This document shows positions 17,945-26,167 of a DNA stretch of 64,000 nucleotides, piece after piece. The notes under the pieces were generated by a model. It saw nothing but the letters and a program-made list of their open reading frames with translations. It was not told where the DNA came from and searched no databases. Position 1 is the stretch's first letter. The number at the start of each line of letters is the position of its first letter. Made by a program: the position numbers and the translations under genes. This DNA comes from Mangrovimonas sp. ST2L15 (GTDB lineage Bacteria > Bacteroidota > Bacteroidia > Flavobacteriales > Flavobacteriaceae), in assembly GCF_001280515.1 (NCBI RefSeq), contig NZ_LBIQ01000030.1, forward strand, positions 434,001-498,000, read 5' to 3'.

Positions 17945-18855
17945 TGGGGCACCAACATTCACATAACCATTTAACTAAAGATACTAAGGACAGGAATCTG
18001 ATGATTTCTATTGTTCTTAATATTTTGATTACTGCTGCTCAAGTAGTGGGAGGTCTGGTTTCTGGAAGTTTATCTTTATTAAGTGATGCGCTTCATAATT
18101 TTAGTGATGTCATTTCACTTATTGTGAGTTATATAGCTTCAAAACTAAGTAAACAAAAAGCTTCGTTTAATAGAACTTTTGGTTATAAAAGAGCCGAAAT
18201 TTTGGCAGCTTTTGTAAATGCATCAACCCTTATCATTGTTGCTTTTATATTAATTAAAGAAGCTATTAATAGGTTTCAAGATCCGCAAACCATAGATTCT
18301 GGTTTGGTTATTTGGCTAGCAATCTTGGCAATTGCCTTTAATGGGTTTAGTGTCTTGCTTTTAAAAAAGGATTCCAATCACAATCTCAATCTCAAATCCG
18401 CCTATCTACATTTATTAACTGATATGTTGGCTAGCGTAGCGGTTTTGGTAGGTGGTCTTTTAATGAAGTACTATGAGTTATTTTGGGTGGATAGTTTGTT
18501 AACTTTGTTAATAGCTCTTTACCTTATTTGGGTGGGATTTGATTTGCTTAAATCCTCTACTAGAATGCTTATGTTGTTTACCCCAGATTATATTGATATC
18601 AAAGAAGTGGTGCGTACTGTGAATAAACTGCCTAAAGTAAAAAAACTACATCATGTGCATATCTGGAATTTGAGCGATCATGAACTTCATTTGGAAGCAC
18701 ATTTAGATTTAGAAGAAAATATGTCGATCACCGAATTTGATGAACTTCTTCACAGAATAGAGATGGAGCTGCATGAGAAATTTGATATCAATCATGTTAC
18801 AATTCAACCAGAATTTGATAAAAACGACCCTAAAGAAGTCATAGTACAAGACTAA
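17944..18855 (+). CDS. Cation diffusion facilitator (CzcD/ZitB-like)
   Basis: A 303-aa inner-membrane metal/proton antiporter, most likely for zinc or similar divalent cations. It has an N-terminal His motif (GHQHSHNH), six hydrophobic segments, the metal-site pattern SLLSDALHNFSDV in TM2 and HLLTDMLASV in TM5, and a cytoplasmic ferredoxin-like tail containing HHVHIWNLSDHELHLEAHL. It is coupled to rpiB upstream and to the acetyltransferase gene downstream by one-base TAATG overlaps, giving a three-gene operon. Confidence 0.93.
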   Translation: MGHQHSHNHLTKDTKDRNLMISIVLNILITAAQVVGGLVSGSLSLLSDALHNFSDVISLIVSYIASKLSKQKASFNRTFGYKRAEILAAFVNASTLIIVAFILIKEAINRFQDPQTIDSGLVIWLAILAIAFNGFSVLLLKKDSNHNLNLKSAYLHLLTDMLASVAVLVGGLLMKYYELFWVDSLLTLLIALYLIWVGFDLLKSSTRMLMLFTPDYIDIKEVVRTVNKLPKVKKLHHVHIWNLSDHELHLEAHLDLEENMSITEFDELLHRIEMELHEKFDINHVTIQPEFDKNDPKEVIVQD

Positions 18856-19307
18856 TGTTAGAGATTCAAATAAAGACTTTTGATGAGTTGCAAACCAAAG
18901 AGCTATATGATTTGCTTCAATTAAGAAGTGAAGTCTTTGTGGTGGAGCAGGATTGCGTATATCAAGATATTGATGGAAAGGATCAAAAAGCACTTCATGT
19001 TTTGGGTTATTATCAGAACCAATTGGTAGCTTATACCAGACTCTTTAAACCTGGTGATTATTTCGAATATTCTAGTATTGGTAGGGTGGTAGTTAAAGAG
19101 TCTTTCAGACAATTTGGTTTTGGGAAAGACATTATGAAGGCTTCCATCAAGGTGATTGAAGAGGATTTTAAAGGAAAAGTAATAAAAATATCTGCCCAAT
19201 GTTACCTTAAAAAATTCTATAATGAATTAGGGTTTATTGAGGAAGGTGACACCTACTTGGAAGATGGTATTCCTCATATGGCAATGTATAGAAAGCTTGA
19301 AGCTTAA
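18855..19307 (+). CDS. ElaA-type GNAT acetyltransferase
   Basis: A 150-aa N-acetyltransferase of the ElaA family. The family signature is the N-terminal LYDLLQLRSEVFVVEQDCVYQDIDGKD. The acetyl-CoA-binding region is IGRVVVKESFRQFGFGKDIM, with the R/QxxGxG/A-like loop altered to RQFGFG, and a C-terminal FYNELGF segment follows. Substrate unknown. It overlaps the CDF gene by one base. Confidence 0.9.
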   Translation: MLEIQIKTFDELQTKELYDLLQLRSEVFVVEQDCVYQDIDGKDQKALHVLGYYQNQLVAYTRLFKPGDYFEYSSIGRVVVKESFRQFGFGKDIMKASIKVIEEDFKGKVIKISAQCYLKKFYNELGFIEEGDTYLEDGIPHMAMYRKLEA

Positions 19308-19428
19308 TACATTTTTGAATTATCTAATTATTTTTTTCCTAATTTCAACATTGTAAATAAATCAATATTTACAACCTATCTTCAATATTAAACTAATACA
19401 TAAGATATATAAAATTGAACTTATATCT

Positions 19429-20109
19429 ATGAAAATCAAAATTTCAGCAATATTATTTTTTACCTTTTATATGTTTGGATTTGCTCAAAGAGACAGATCC
19501 AATTGTCCCAATTTTATAGGAGAGAATTTAAATGGAATTGAGAAACATCCAGATTGGAAAATTTTAGCGCAATCAACAGGAGACTTAAATAAGGATGGTT
19601 TAGATGATGTAGCTATCATTCTAGAATCAAAGGATAGTATTCAGGTTAAAAAATGTTCTAATTGTAAATTAATTAAAAGCAAACCTAGAGTTATTCTGGT
19701 CTTATTCAATCAAGACAGTAAACAAACGGTTGTCATTCAAAATAATGAGTTCATAGCGAGAGGGGATGAGGGTGGCATGGTTAATTATCTTGAACCTGAA
19801 TTATCAATCAAAAATGGATGGCTGAATATTTTTTATCAATATACACGATCACATCAGTCTTATACCTTTGAATTTAGAAATAACCAAATGGAACTTATTT
19901 TAGCTGAATCGGTTGGTGTACATTCAGCTAGTGGTGATTTTGAAAGTGATAAGTTTGACTTTATAAAAGGAATATTAACCTCGGAAACTGGAAATATATC
20001 CCAAGAGAAGAGTAAGAAAGAAATCTTCAGATTGGATATCCAACCTAAATCACTTAACGAATTTGGAGAAATGTATGAATGGGAAGTATTTGAAAATAAA
20101 TACTTGTAA
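19429..20109 (+). CDS. Secreted protein with an FG-GAP/EF-hand-like segment
   Basis: A 226-aa protein with a signal peptide (residues 1-19, ending GFAQ). Close to the N-terminus of the mature part is GDLNKDGLDDVAIIL, which looks like the calcium-loop segment of FG-GAP/VCBS repeats. A CSNCKL pair of cysteines follows. No named family is recognised and the role is unknown. The 120 bp upstream are AT-rich and probably contain its promoter. Confidence 0.65.
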   Translation: MKIKISAILFFTFYMFGFAQRDRSNCPNFIGENLNGIEKHPDWKILAQSTGDLNKDGLDDVAIILESKDSIQVKKCSNCKLIKSKPRVILVLFNQDSKQTVVIQNNEFIARGDEGGMVNYLEPELSIKNGWLNIFYQYTRSHQSYTFEFRNNQMELILAESVGVHSASGDFESDKFDFIKGILTSETGNISQEKSKKEIFRLDIQPKSLNEFGEMYEWEVFENKYL

Positions 20110-20183
20110 AGTATTGTAGTTTAATCTTTTAACTAACTTTATACTGACCTGATAAAAGGGATCATTTACTAAAAACATAAATC

Positions 20184-20642
20184 ATGAAAAAGTTGCAATA
20201 CTCTTTAGATATTAATGCCCCAGCAGAGAAAGTGTATAACACCATGCTTGGTCTAGAAAACATCGAAACTTATAACCTATGGACAGCTGAATTTAATCCC
20301 ACTTCCACTTATGAGGGAAGTTGGGAAAAGGGATCAAAAATTTATTTTGTTGGGACCGATGAGAATGGCAAAAAAGGAGGTATGGTCTCAGAAATTGCAG
20401 ACAATATCCCACACAAATTTATTTCCATTCGTCATTACGGAATTTTGGATGGCGACAAAGAAATCACTGAAGGCCCAGACGTTGAGAAATGGGCTGGCGG
20501 ATTGGAAAATTATTCCTTTCAAGAGGAAAATGGAGTGACAACAATAACGGTTGAATGTGATATGACTGAAGATTATCAGGATTATTTTGATACCACTTGG
20601 CCAAAGGCTTTAAAAAAACTCAAAGAACTTTCCGAAAACTAG
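20184..20642 (+). CDS. SRPBCC (START-like) domain protein
   Basis: A 152-aa single-domain protein of the SRPBCC/polyketide-cyclase-like superfamily. It has an N-terminal strand-helix (LDINAPAEKVYNTMLGLENIETYNLWTAEFNPTS), a run of beta strands and the long C-terminal helix (YFDTTWPKALKKLKEL). Members bind hydrophobic ligands; no ligand can be assigned. Confidence 0.85.
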   Translation: MKKLQYSLDINAPAEKVYNTMLGLENIETYNLWTAEFNPTSTYEGSWEKGSKIYFVGTDENGKKGGMVSEIADNIPHKFISIRHYGILDGDKEITEGPDVEKWAGGLENYSFQEENGVTTITVECDMTEDYQDYFDTTWPKALKKLKELSEN

Positions 20643-20694
20643 AATTTTTGTGGAATTTAATGAATGGAGAATAAATTATTTAACCTCGGAATTC

Positions 20695-20713
20695 AAAAAG
20701 GGATATCCTTTTT
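20695..20713. terminator. Short palindromic hairpin between convergent genes
   Basis: AAAAAGG and CCTTTTT flank GATAT, giving an A-rich/T-rich hairpin that could end transcription in either direction between the SRPBCC gene and the small membrane protein gene ending at 20712. Confidence 0.5.
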
Positions 20714-21107
20714 ATAATAGGATGGAGCATAAAGATCCTACAAGTAAATGCTTGATAATAAAACTTCGGTATAAAGCTTTGGATTGATCTAATTTTGAAG
20801 ACTTAAAGGCGAAATAAACAAGAAATGCAAAGTTAAGAATGGTAATAATACTTAAGATGGTTCTGTTGTGATAAAATAGAAACAGGGCACAGACCAAAAT
20901 ACATAAACAAATAACTACATACGATTGTAAAACCAACCTATCAATAGATTGGTCCAGTGCTTTGTTTGCAAAAAACATGGTACTTAAACCATATAGAATC
21001 AACATGGCTTGTTCGTTCAAAGTACCTTTAGTATATAGAAAAGTAAGAAATATGGTAAGTAGAATGACCAATATTTCGGTCAAGTAGTGATTTAAAAATT
21101 TATTCAT
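20712..21107 (-). CDS. Small integral membrane protein, unknown
   Basis: A 131-aa protein with four evenly spaced hydrophobic segments (about residues 6-24, 31-48, 58-79 and 83-101). It does not match a family I recognise. Its start lies 8 bp after the stop of the OmpA-like gene on the same strand, so the two are likely co-transcribed. Confidence 0.6.
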   Translation of the reverse strand: MNKFLNHYLTEILVILLTIFLTFLYTKGTLNEQAMLILYGLSTMFFANKALDQSIDRLVLQSYVVICLCILVCALFLFYHNRTILSIITILNFAFLVYFAFKSSKLDQSKALYRSFIIKHLLVGSLCSILL

Positions 21108-21115
21108 TGAGAAAA

Positions 21116-21961
21116 TTAATTGTTGTCGCCAACATAGGTAATTAAAATTTCGACTCTTCTGTCAAATTTAGCTTCGCCACCAAGTGGAAATTTGCGACGA
21201 AGTCCCACATATTTCATACGTTTTTTATCAACACCACTTTTGGCTAGATAATCATAAATATACTTGGCACGAGCTAGGGATAAATTGCGTTTTTTTGTTT
21301 TTCTATCTACCGCATCCCTACTGTATTTGGTACAGCAAACATGGCCTTGAATGGTAAAGTAAATATCATCACGTTCTATTAAAACCTTAGCGATATCATC
21401 CAGTACGGGCTTGGATTCTGGTAACAGTGTCGTATAACCTGTTTTAAACAAAATATTGTTTAAAGTTACTTTATCGCCAGTTTTTAAATCACCATTGATA
21501 ATTTCCCGAAACTCTTGGGCCTCTTCCGGTGTCGTTTTCTTTTCTTTTCGAGGGGGGTCATAGGGATGCACGATAATTTCAACCTTTCGGTTCAAACCAC
21601 GGATTTTCTCAACATTTTCTTCTTGAACAACTTTAAGTAGAATTTCACCTTTACCATCAACGTTGCTTATTTTGGAATCGTCCAATTCGTTGTTTGAAAA
21701 TATGGTTTTTATGGAATTGGCACGTTTCTGAGACAGATCCAGATTGTAGTTGGTACTTCCACGATCATCACAAAAACCATAAATAGAAACACGCTCTATA
21801 TCTACGGTGTCTAAAGTTGAAATAAAAAGTAATAACCTGCTTCTTTCAGTTTCAGGAACATCAAATTGATCAGTTTCAAAATAGACCACATGGTTAAATT
21901 CCTTTTGGGCTAAGGCATTGAAACTACAAACAAAAATCCATATAAAGAGTAGGTTTTTCAT
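21116..21961 (-). CDS. OmpA-family protein with two OmpA-like domains
   Basis: A 281-aa exported protein with a signal peptide (residues 1-18). Two OmpA-C-like units are visible. The first is at about 25-130, with VSIYGFCDDRGSTNYNLDLSQKRAN as its peptidoglycan-binding helix-loop. The second is at about 165-278, with IQGHVCCTKYSRD and NLSLARAKYIYDYL. Such domains tether outer-membrane or periplasmic proteins to peptidoglycan. There is no transmembrane barrel, so the protein is probably periplasmic. The second domain has an unusual CC pair. Confidence 0.82.
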   Translation of the reverse strand: MKNLLFIWIFVCSFNALAQKEFNHVVYFETDQFDVPETERSRLLLFISTLDTVDIERVSIYGFCDDRGSTNYNLDLSQKRANSIKTIFSNNELDDSKISNVDGKGEILLKVVQEENVEKIRGLNRKVEIIVHPYDPPRKEKKTTPEEAQEFREIINGDLKTGDKVTLNNILFKTGYTTLLPESKPVLDDIAKVLIERDDIYFTIQGHVCCTKYSRDAVDRKTKKRNLSLARAKYIYDYLAKSGVDKKRMKYVGLRRKFPLGGEAKFDRRVEILITYVGDNN

Positions 21962-22007
21962 TGTATGCTACGGATAATAGCAATTAAATATAGTAAATTA
22001 TTAAAAA

Positions 22008-23657
22008 TTAACCCTTCTTCAATCTCAAATAATCATAATACGTCTCCAAATTTGAAAGAATCTCAGTAGATTTCTTTATTTCGGGGTTATGATTTTTATA
22101 ATAATCATACAAACCTTCTCTGTAAACGTAGCGTTTTACTATTTCGTCGGTTAATAGCGATAGTATTTGATCCTTATTTTGATTGATAGCAAGCTCCTTA
22201 GAGTTATTTAAGGTTTGCAACAATTGGTTGTATTCATTTTTGATATTATCCTCTAAATCTTCTTTTATGGCTTTTTTATGAACCTCACTTAGTGCTTTTT
22301 CTGTTTCTGTTACGAAGGAAAAGTCATTTGATTTAAGATATTTTTTGAAATCCTCAAAATCAGAGTTGCCTAATTTAAATTGACCGATGTTTTCTAGATT
22401 GGGATGTTTGTAATAATAGTTGGTTGCATAATCAAAAATCAGGAAATCATTTAAAATGGCGTCTGTGACCGCAGAATTCTTACTAATTTCCATAGCTTCA
22501 TCTGGTTGTACACCACCTCCATCATATACCTTTCTACCTCCTTTGGTTTTAAATTCGTTGTAGTTCTTTTTGTCAATTCTTACGGCATTTCCTTGTTCGT
22601 CCCTATGCCAATAATCTAATGCTTGAATACAGCGACCAGAAGGCGTATAATAGCGTGAAATGGTTATTTTTAATTGGGTACCATAAGTTAAAGGTTTGGG
22701 ACGTTGTACCAATCCTTTTCCAAAACTTCTAGAACCTACAATGACAGCACGGTCTAAATCCTGAAGGGAACCAGATACAATTTCACTTGCCGAGGCACTA
22801 CTGCCGTTGATTAAAACAACCAATGGGATTTCAGTATCAACTGGATCTTTAGAAGTATAATAGGTTCTATTGAATTTTTCCACTTTGGATTTGGTCGTAA
22901 CTACCAATTGACCTTTTGGCACAAATAAGTTCACAATGTTAACAGCTTCATGCAAAAGTCCTCCTGGATTTCCTCTTAAATCCAAAATCATTTTTTTGGC
23001 TCCTTGAGCCTTTAAATCCCTAAGTGCATAAGAGGTTTGTGCAGAAGCTTTGGTATTAAAAGCATTCAAAACAATATAGCCTGTTTTATCGTTGATCATA
23101 GAAAAATAGGGTACTGCATCAATTTCAATTTCAGAATGTTTGATTTCGGTGGTGTATTGTTTTCCTTGTCTCACATAGGTCACATTGGCCGAACTATTAG
23201 CCGCCCCTTTTAAAAGCTCCCCAGCATCGTCCTTAAAGTCGGCCACAACGGTGTTGTTTACCTTGATAATTTCATCTCCTGCCTTTAAACCTGCTTTATC
23301 GGCAGGATATCCTTGGTAGGGTTCCACAATCAAAAGTTTATCCTTCAAAACCCTTACTTTGGCACCAATTCCTGTGTAATCTCCAGTGCGTCTTATCTTT
23401 TCAGCCTCTACATCCTGTTCGTTATAGAATTGGGTATAGGGGTCCAAATCTTCCAACATGCTTTTAATGGCTTTGTCCATCAAATCAGCTGGATTGGTCT
23501 CATCTACATAACTCATGTTTATTTCCTTAAACAAGGTGGTGAAGATTTCCAATTGTTTAGCTACTTCAAAGAAGTCATTTTTAAAGGAGGAGGCAGTAAC
23601 CAAAATAGCTAATGCCAGTATGGGGATTATGATACGGGTCTTTAATAATCGTTTCAT
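22008..23657 (-). CDS. S41 family carboxy-terminal processing protease (CtpA-like)
   Basis: A 549-aa periplasmic serine protease with an N-terminal signal anchor (residues 1-24). A PDZ domain (GYPADKAGLKAGDEIIKVNN) lies near residues 118-190. The catalytic domain has the serine in GSSASASEIVSG near residue 287 and the lysine in GSRSFGKGLVQ near residue 312. These enzymes trim C-termini of periplasmic proteins. It lies directly downstream of rnpA (7 bp) on the same strand. Confidence 0.93.
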   Translation of the reverse strand: MKRLLKTRIIIPILALAILVTASSFKNDFFEVAKQLEIFTTLFKEINMSYVDETNPADLMDKAIKSMLEDLDPYTQFYNEQDVEAEKIRRTGDYTGIGAKVRVLKDKLLIVEPYQGYPADKAGLKAGDEIIKVNNTVVADFKDDAGELLKGAANSSANVTYVRQGKQYTTEIKHSEIEIDAVPYFSMINDKTGYIVLNAFNTKASAQTSYALRDLKAQGAKKMILDLRGNPGGLLHEAVNIVNLFVPKGQLVVTTKSKVEKFNRTYYTSKDPVDTEIPLVVLINGSSASASEIVSGSLQDLDRAVIVGSRSFGKGLVQRPKPLTYGTQLKITISRYYTPSGRCIQALDYWHRDEQGNAVRIDKKNYNEFKTKGGRKVYDGGGVQPDEAMEISKNSAVTDAILNDFLIFDYATNYYYKHPNLENIGQFKLGNSDFEDFKKYLKSNDFSFVTETEKALSEVHKKAIKEDLEDNIKNEYNQLLQTLNNSKELAINQNKDQILSLLTDEIVKRYVYREGLYDYYKNHNPEIKKSTEILSNLETYYDYLRLKKG

Positions 23658-23664
23658 AGCAGTA

Positions 23665-24042
23665 CTAATCTTTATGGATGTGTTTTAAAAATTTGGAAAA
23701 CAACTTTTTAGAAAGGTCATTTATTTCATGAAAAGTTAGTTTGTCTTTCCCAATGTACAAAATCATAAACGCATATTGCTCGTCAATGTTGTTAAATATA
23801 TCCCATTTATTTAATCGATAAGCTTCCCTTAACAAGCGTTTTATGTGGTTTCTGTCTACGGCTTTTTTAAATCTTTTTTTGGATACAGAAACACCTACTT
23901 TACAAGGAATGTCATCTTCAAAATGGGTTTTTATGTAAACCATCCGAAGGGGATAGGCAGAAACACTTTTTCCTTCAGAAAAAAGGGCTTCAATCAATTT
24001 TTTGCTTTTTAGTTTTTCAGCCTTGTGATAGGTATGATTCAT
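23665..24042 (-). CDS. rnpA: Ribonuclease P protein component
   Basis: A 125-aa basic protein assisting the RNase P RNA in tRNA 5' processing. The RNR-box is visible in the central helix as KKRFKKAVDRNHIKRLLREAYR, and the N-terminal KAEKLKSKKLIEALFSEGKS is typical. It is not next to rpmH or dnaA as in many other phyla, but is followed by the CtpA-like protease gene. Confidence 0.94.
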   Translation of the reverse strand: MNHTYHKAEKLKSKKLIEALFSEGKSVSAYPLRMVYIKTHFEDDIPCKVGVSVSKKRFKKAVDRNHIKRLLREAYRLNKWDIFNNIDEQYAFMILYIGKDKLTFHEINDLSKKLFSKFLKHIHKD

Positions 24043-24087
24043 GAGGCAAAGGTAGGCATGTCTGATTTATAAATAAGATAAAAGAGT

Positions 24088-24693
24088 TTAAAGGTCTTTG
24101 GTACTTATTATTTTTACTTGATGCTGTTTTAAATCCTTAAGTGCAAAATCTAAAGTTTCTTGAGCAATAGCCTTGGTAGCATCGCTAATGAAATAGGTTT
24201 CAAACCCTTCACTCTGCGCATCTTTGGCGGTGTAGTAAACGCAATAGTCTGCCGCTAATCCGCAAACATAAACCTGTTTGATGCCTTTTGATTTTAAATA
24301 GGCTGAAAGTCCTGTATGATGGCGTCTACCATTATCAAAAAAACCGCTGTAACTATCTGTTTTTGGATCCATACCTTTTCTGAAAATAGCAGAAACAGCA
24401 TTCATATCAAGAGTTTCTGAAAACTGCGATCCTTTACTTCCTTGAATACAGTGGTCTGGCCATAATACTTGTTTAATTCCAAAAAGATCAATCATATCAA
24501 ACGGTTTTAAACCATCATGATTGGAGGCAAAACTCAAGTGGTTTGGAGGATGCCAATCTTGAGTGGCTACCACCAGGTCAAATTGGTTTTGCAATTGATT
24601 TACAGTGGGAACGATGGTGTCTCCTTCTGGAACGGCCAAAGAACCACCAGGTAAAAAATCATTCTGTATGTCAACAAGTATTAACGCTTTCAT
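24088..24693 (-). CDS. pncA: Nicotinamidase
   Basis: Hydrolyses nicotinamide to nicotinate in the NAD salvage pathway. The protein is 201 aa. The catalytic triad is visible: Asp in LVDIQNDFLPGGSLAV (D8), Lys in FRKGMDPKTDSYSGF, and Cys in VYVCGLAADYCV. The metal-site DWHPPNH is also present. Its start overlaps the pncB stop by 4 bp, forming a two-gene NAD salvage operon. Confidence 0.95.
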   Translation of the reverse strand: MKALILVDIQNDFLPGGSLAVPEGDTIVPTVNQLQNQFDLVVATQDWHPPNHLSFASNHDGLKPFDMIDLFGIKQVLWPDHCIQGSKGSQFSETLDMNAVSAIFRKGMDPKTDSYSGFFDNGRRHHTGLSAYLKSKGIKQVYVCGLAADYCVYYTAKDAQSEGFETYFISDATKAIAQETLDFALKDLKQHQVKIISTKDL

Positions 24694-26090
24694 TTCTTTT
24701 GATTCTTTAGGTCATCTCTTAGTACTTCTACGGCTCTACTTATACCCACTTTATAAACATGCGGATTATCAAAACGTTTGTGTTCACGAGGAAGTAACTG
24801 TAAGTTTTGTTTAGCCATTTCTGCGATTTCCTGAGTGCTTTTTTTGGCTATGGATCTCTTACCTTGATTCATAACTTCGCGCAACATGGGTTTCCCTTGT
24901 TCTGATGCAATAGCCATAGCTTTATGGGGTTCAAATGGATGTACCATTTCATTGGGTGTTTGTTCTGTTTCCATGGCAATAGCATCTCCCATATAAAGCC
25001 CATTAGGATTCAAATAACGATATACCTGCTTTGATCCAGGAAGATTCATTTTTTTAAGGTTTTCTGAAATTTTGATTCGTGGAATCCCATCAAAACTACA
25101 CAGTTTATAAACCCCGTCAAGTGCACCGTTAGAGCGACCAACTACCAAATTTGTTCCCACGCCATAAATGTCTATAGCGGCTTCCTGTTCCTTCAAACTT
25201 CTTATCACATGCTCGTCCAATTGGTTTGAGGCTGCGATTTTCACCTCAGGAAAACCTGCAGAATCCAGCATGTTTCTGCAAGTTCGCGATAGGTACGCCA
25301 AATCACCACTATCCAATCTTATGGCAGCCAATTGATGTCCTTTTGATTTTAAATGTTTAGCTACTTCAATTGCATGAGGCATGCCACTTTTTAAGGTATT
25401 GTAAGTATCTACTAATAAGGTGCAATTATCAGGAAAGGTCTCGGCATAGGCCATAAAGGCGGTTAATTCCTCATCGTAAGACTGTATAAACGCGTGGGAC
25501 ATGGTACCAGAAATGGGAATTTCAAATTCCTTTCCTGCCAATACATTAGAGGTACTATCAAACCCGCCAATATAGGCAGCTCTTGAAGCCAATAATCCAG
25601 CATAACCTTGGGAACGGCGCAAGCCAAACTCTGAAAGGATGGCTTGTTTTCCTGCCACATAACGAACCCGACTCGCCTTGGTAGCAATCAGTGATTGAAA
25701 GTTAAGAATATTGAGCAAATATGTTTCAATAATTTGGCACTCTACCACAGAGGACGTAACAGATAGAATAGGGGCAAAGGGAAAAACCACTTGGCCTTCT
25801 TCCATGCTTTTTATATGTCCTCCAAAGGAGAACCTACCCAAGTATTCCAAAAAGTCTTCCCTAAAACCTTGATCCTTGAGGTAGGCCAGATCATCTTTGG
25901 TAAAAGAGACTTTCTCAAGCCAATCTAAAACCTGCTCCAAACCGCAGAATAGAACATAACCACTTTCAAATGGATTTTTTCTAAAGAAATAATCAAAAGT
26001 GGCCACGGTGTTATGCTTTCCATGGAGAAAGTAAGATTGCGCCATGGTAAGCTGATATAAATCTGTATAAAGACCAGAGGATAAATTCAT
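24690..26090 (-). CDS. pncB: Nicotinate phosphoribosyltransferase
   Basis: Converts nicotinate and PRPP to nicotinate mononucleotide, the step after PncA. The protein is 466 aa. The signatures are the N-terminal YTDLYQLTMAQ, the segment SEFGLRRSQGY, the autophosphorylation-type His in SGTMSHAFIQ near residue 198, and the phosphate-binding region AIRLDSGDL. It is upstream of pncA with a 4-bp overlap, which matches the order of the pathway steps being controlled together. Confidence 0.94.
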   Translation of the reverse strand: MNLSSGLYTDLYQLTMAQSYFLHGKHNTVATFDYFFRKNPFESGYVLFCGLEQVLDWLEKVSFTKDDLAYLKDQGFREDFLEYLGRFSFGGHIKSMEEGQVVFPFAPILSVTSSVVECQIIETYLLNILNFQSLIATKASRVRYVAGKQAILSEFGLRRSQGYAGLLASRAAYIGGFDSTSNVLAGKEFEIPISGTMSHAFIQSYDEELTAFMAYAETFPDNCTLLVDTYNTLKSGMPHAIEVAKHLKSKGHQLAAIRLDSGDLAYLSRTCRNMLDSAGFPEVKIAASNQLDEHVIRSLKEQEAAIDIYGVGTNLVVGRSNGALDGVYKLCSFDGIPRIKISENLKKMNLPGSKQVYRYLNPNGLYMGDAIAMETEQTPNEMVHPFEPHKAMAIASEQGKPMLREVMNQGKRSIAKKSTQEIAEMAKQNLQLLPREHKRFDNPHVYKVGISRAVEVLRDDLKNQKK

Positions 26091-26111
26091 GTGGATTTAA
26101 TTAAAAACTAA

Positions 26112-26144
26112 AAGCGGATACTATGATTATCATAATATCCGCTT
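26112..26144 (-). terminator. Terminator of the M1 peptidase gene
   Basis: A long hairpin: AAGCGGATA and TATCCGCTT form the base and TATGAT/ATCATA the upper stem. On the minus strand it is followed by TTTTAGTTTTT. It sits between the M1 peptidase stop and the pncB promoter region. Confidence 0.75.
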
Positions 26145-26167
26145 AAAGATAAGGATTACTCTGTAAA

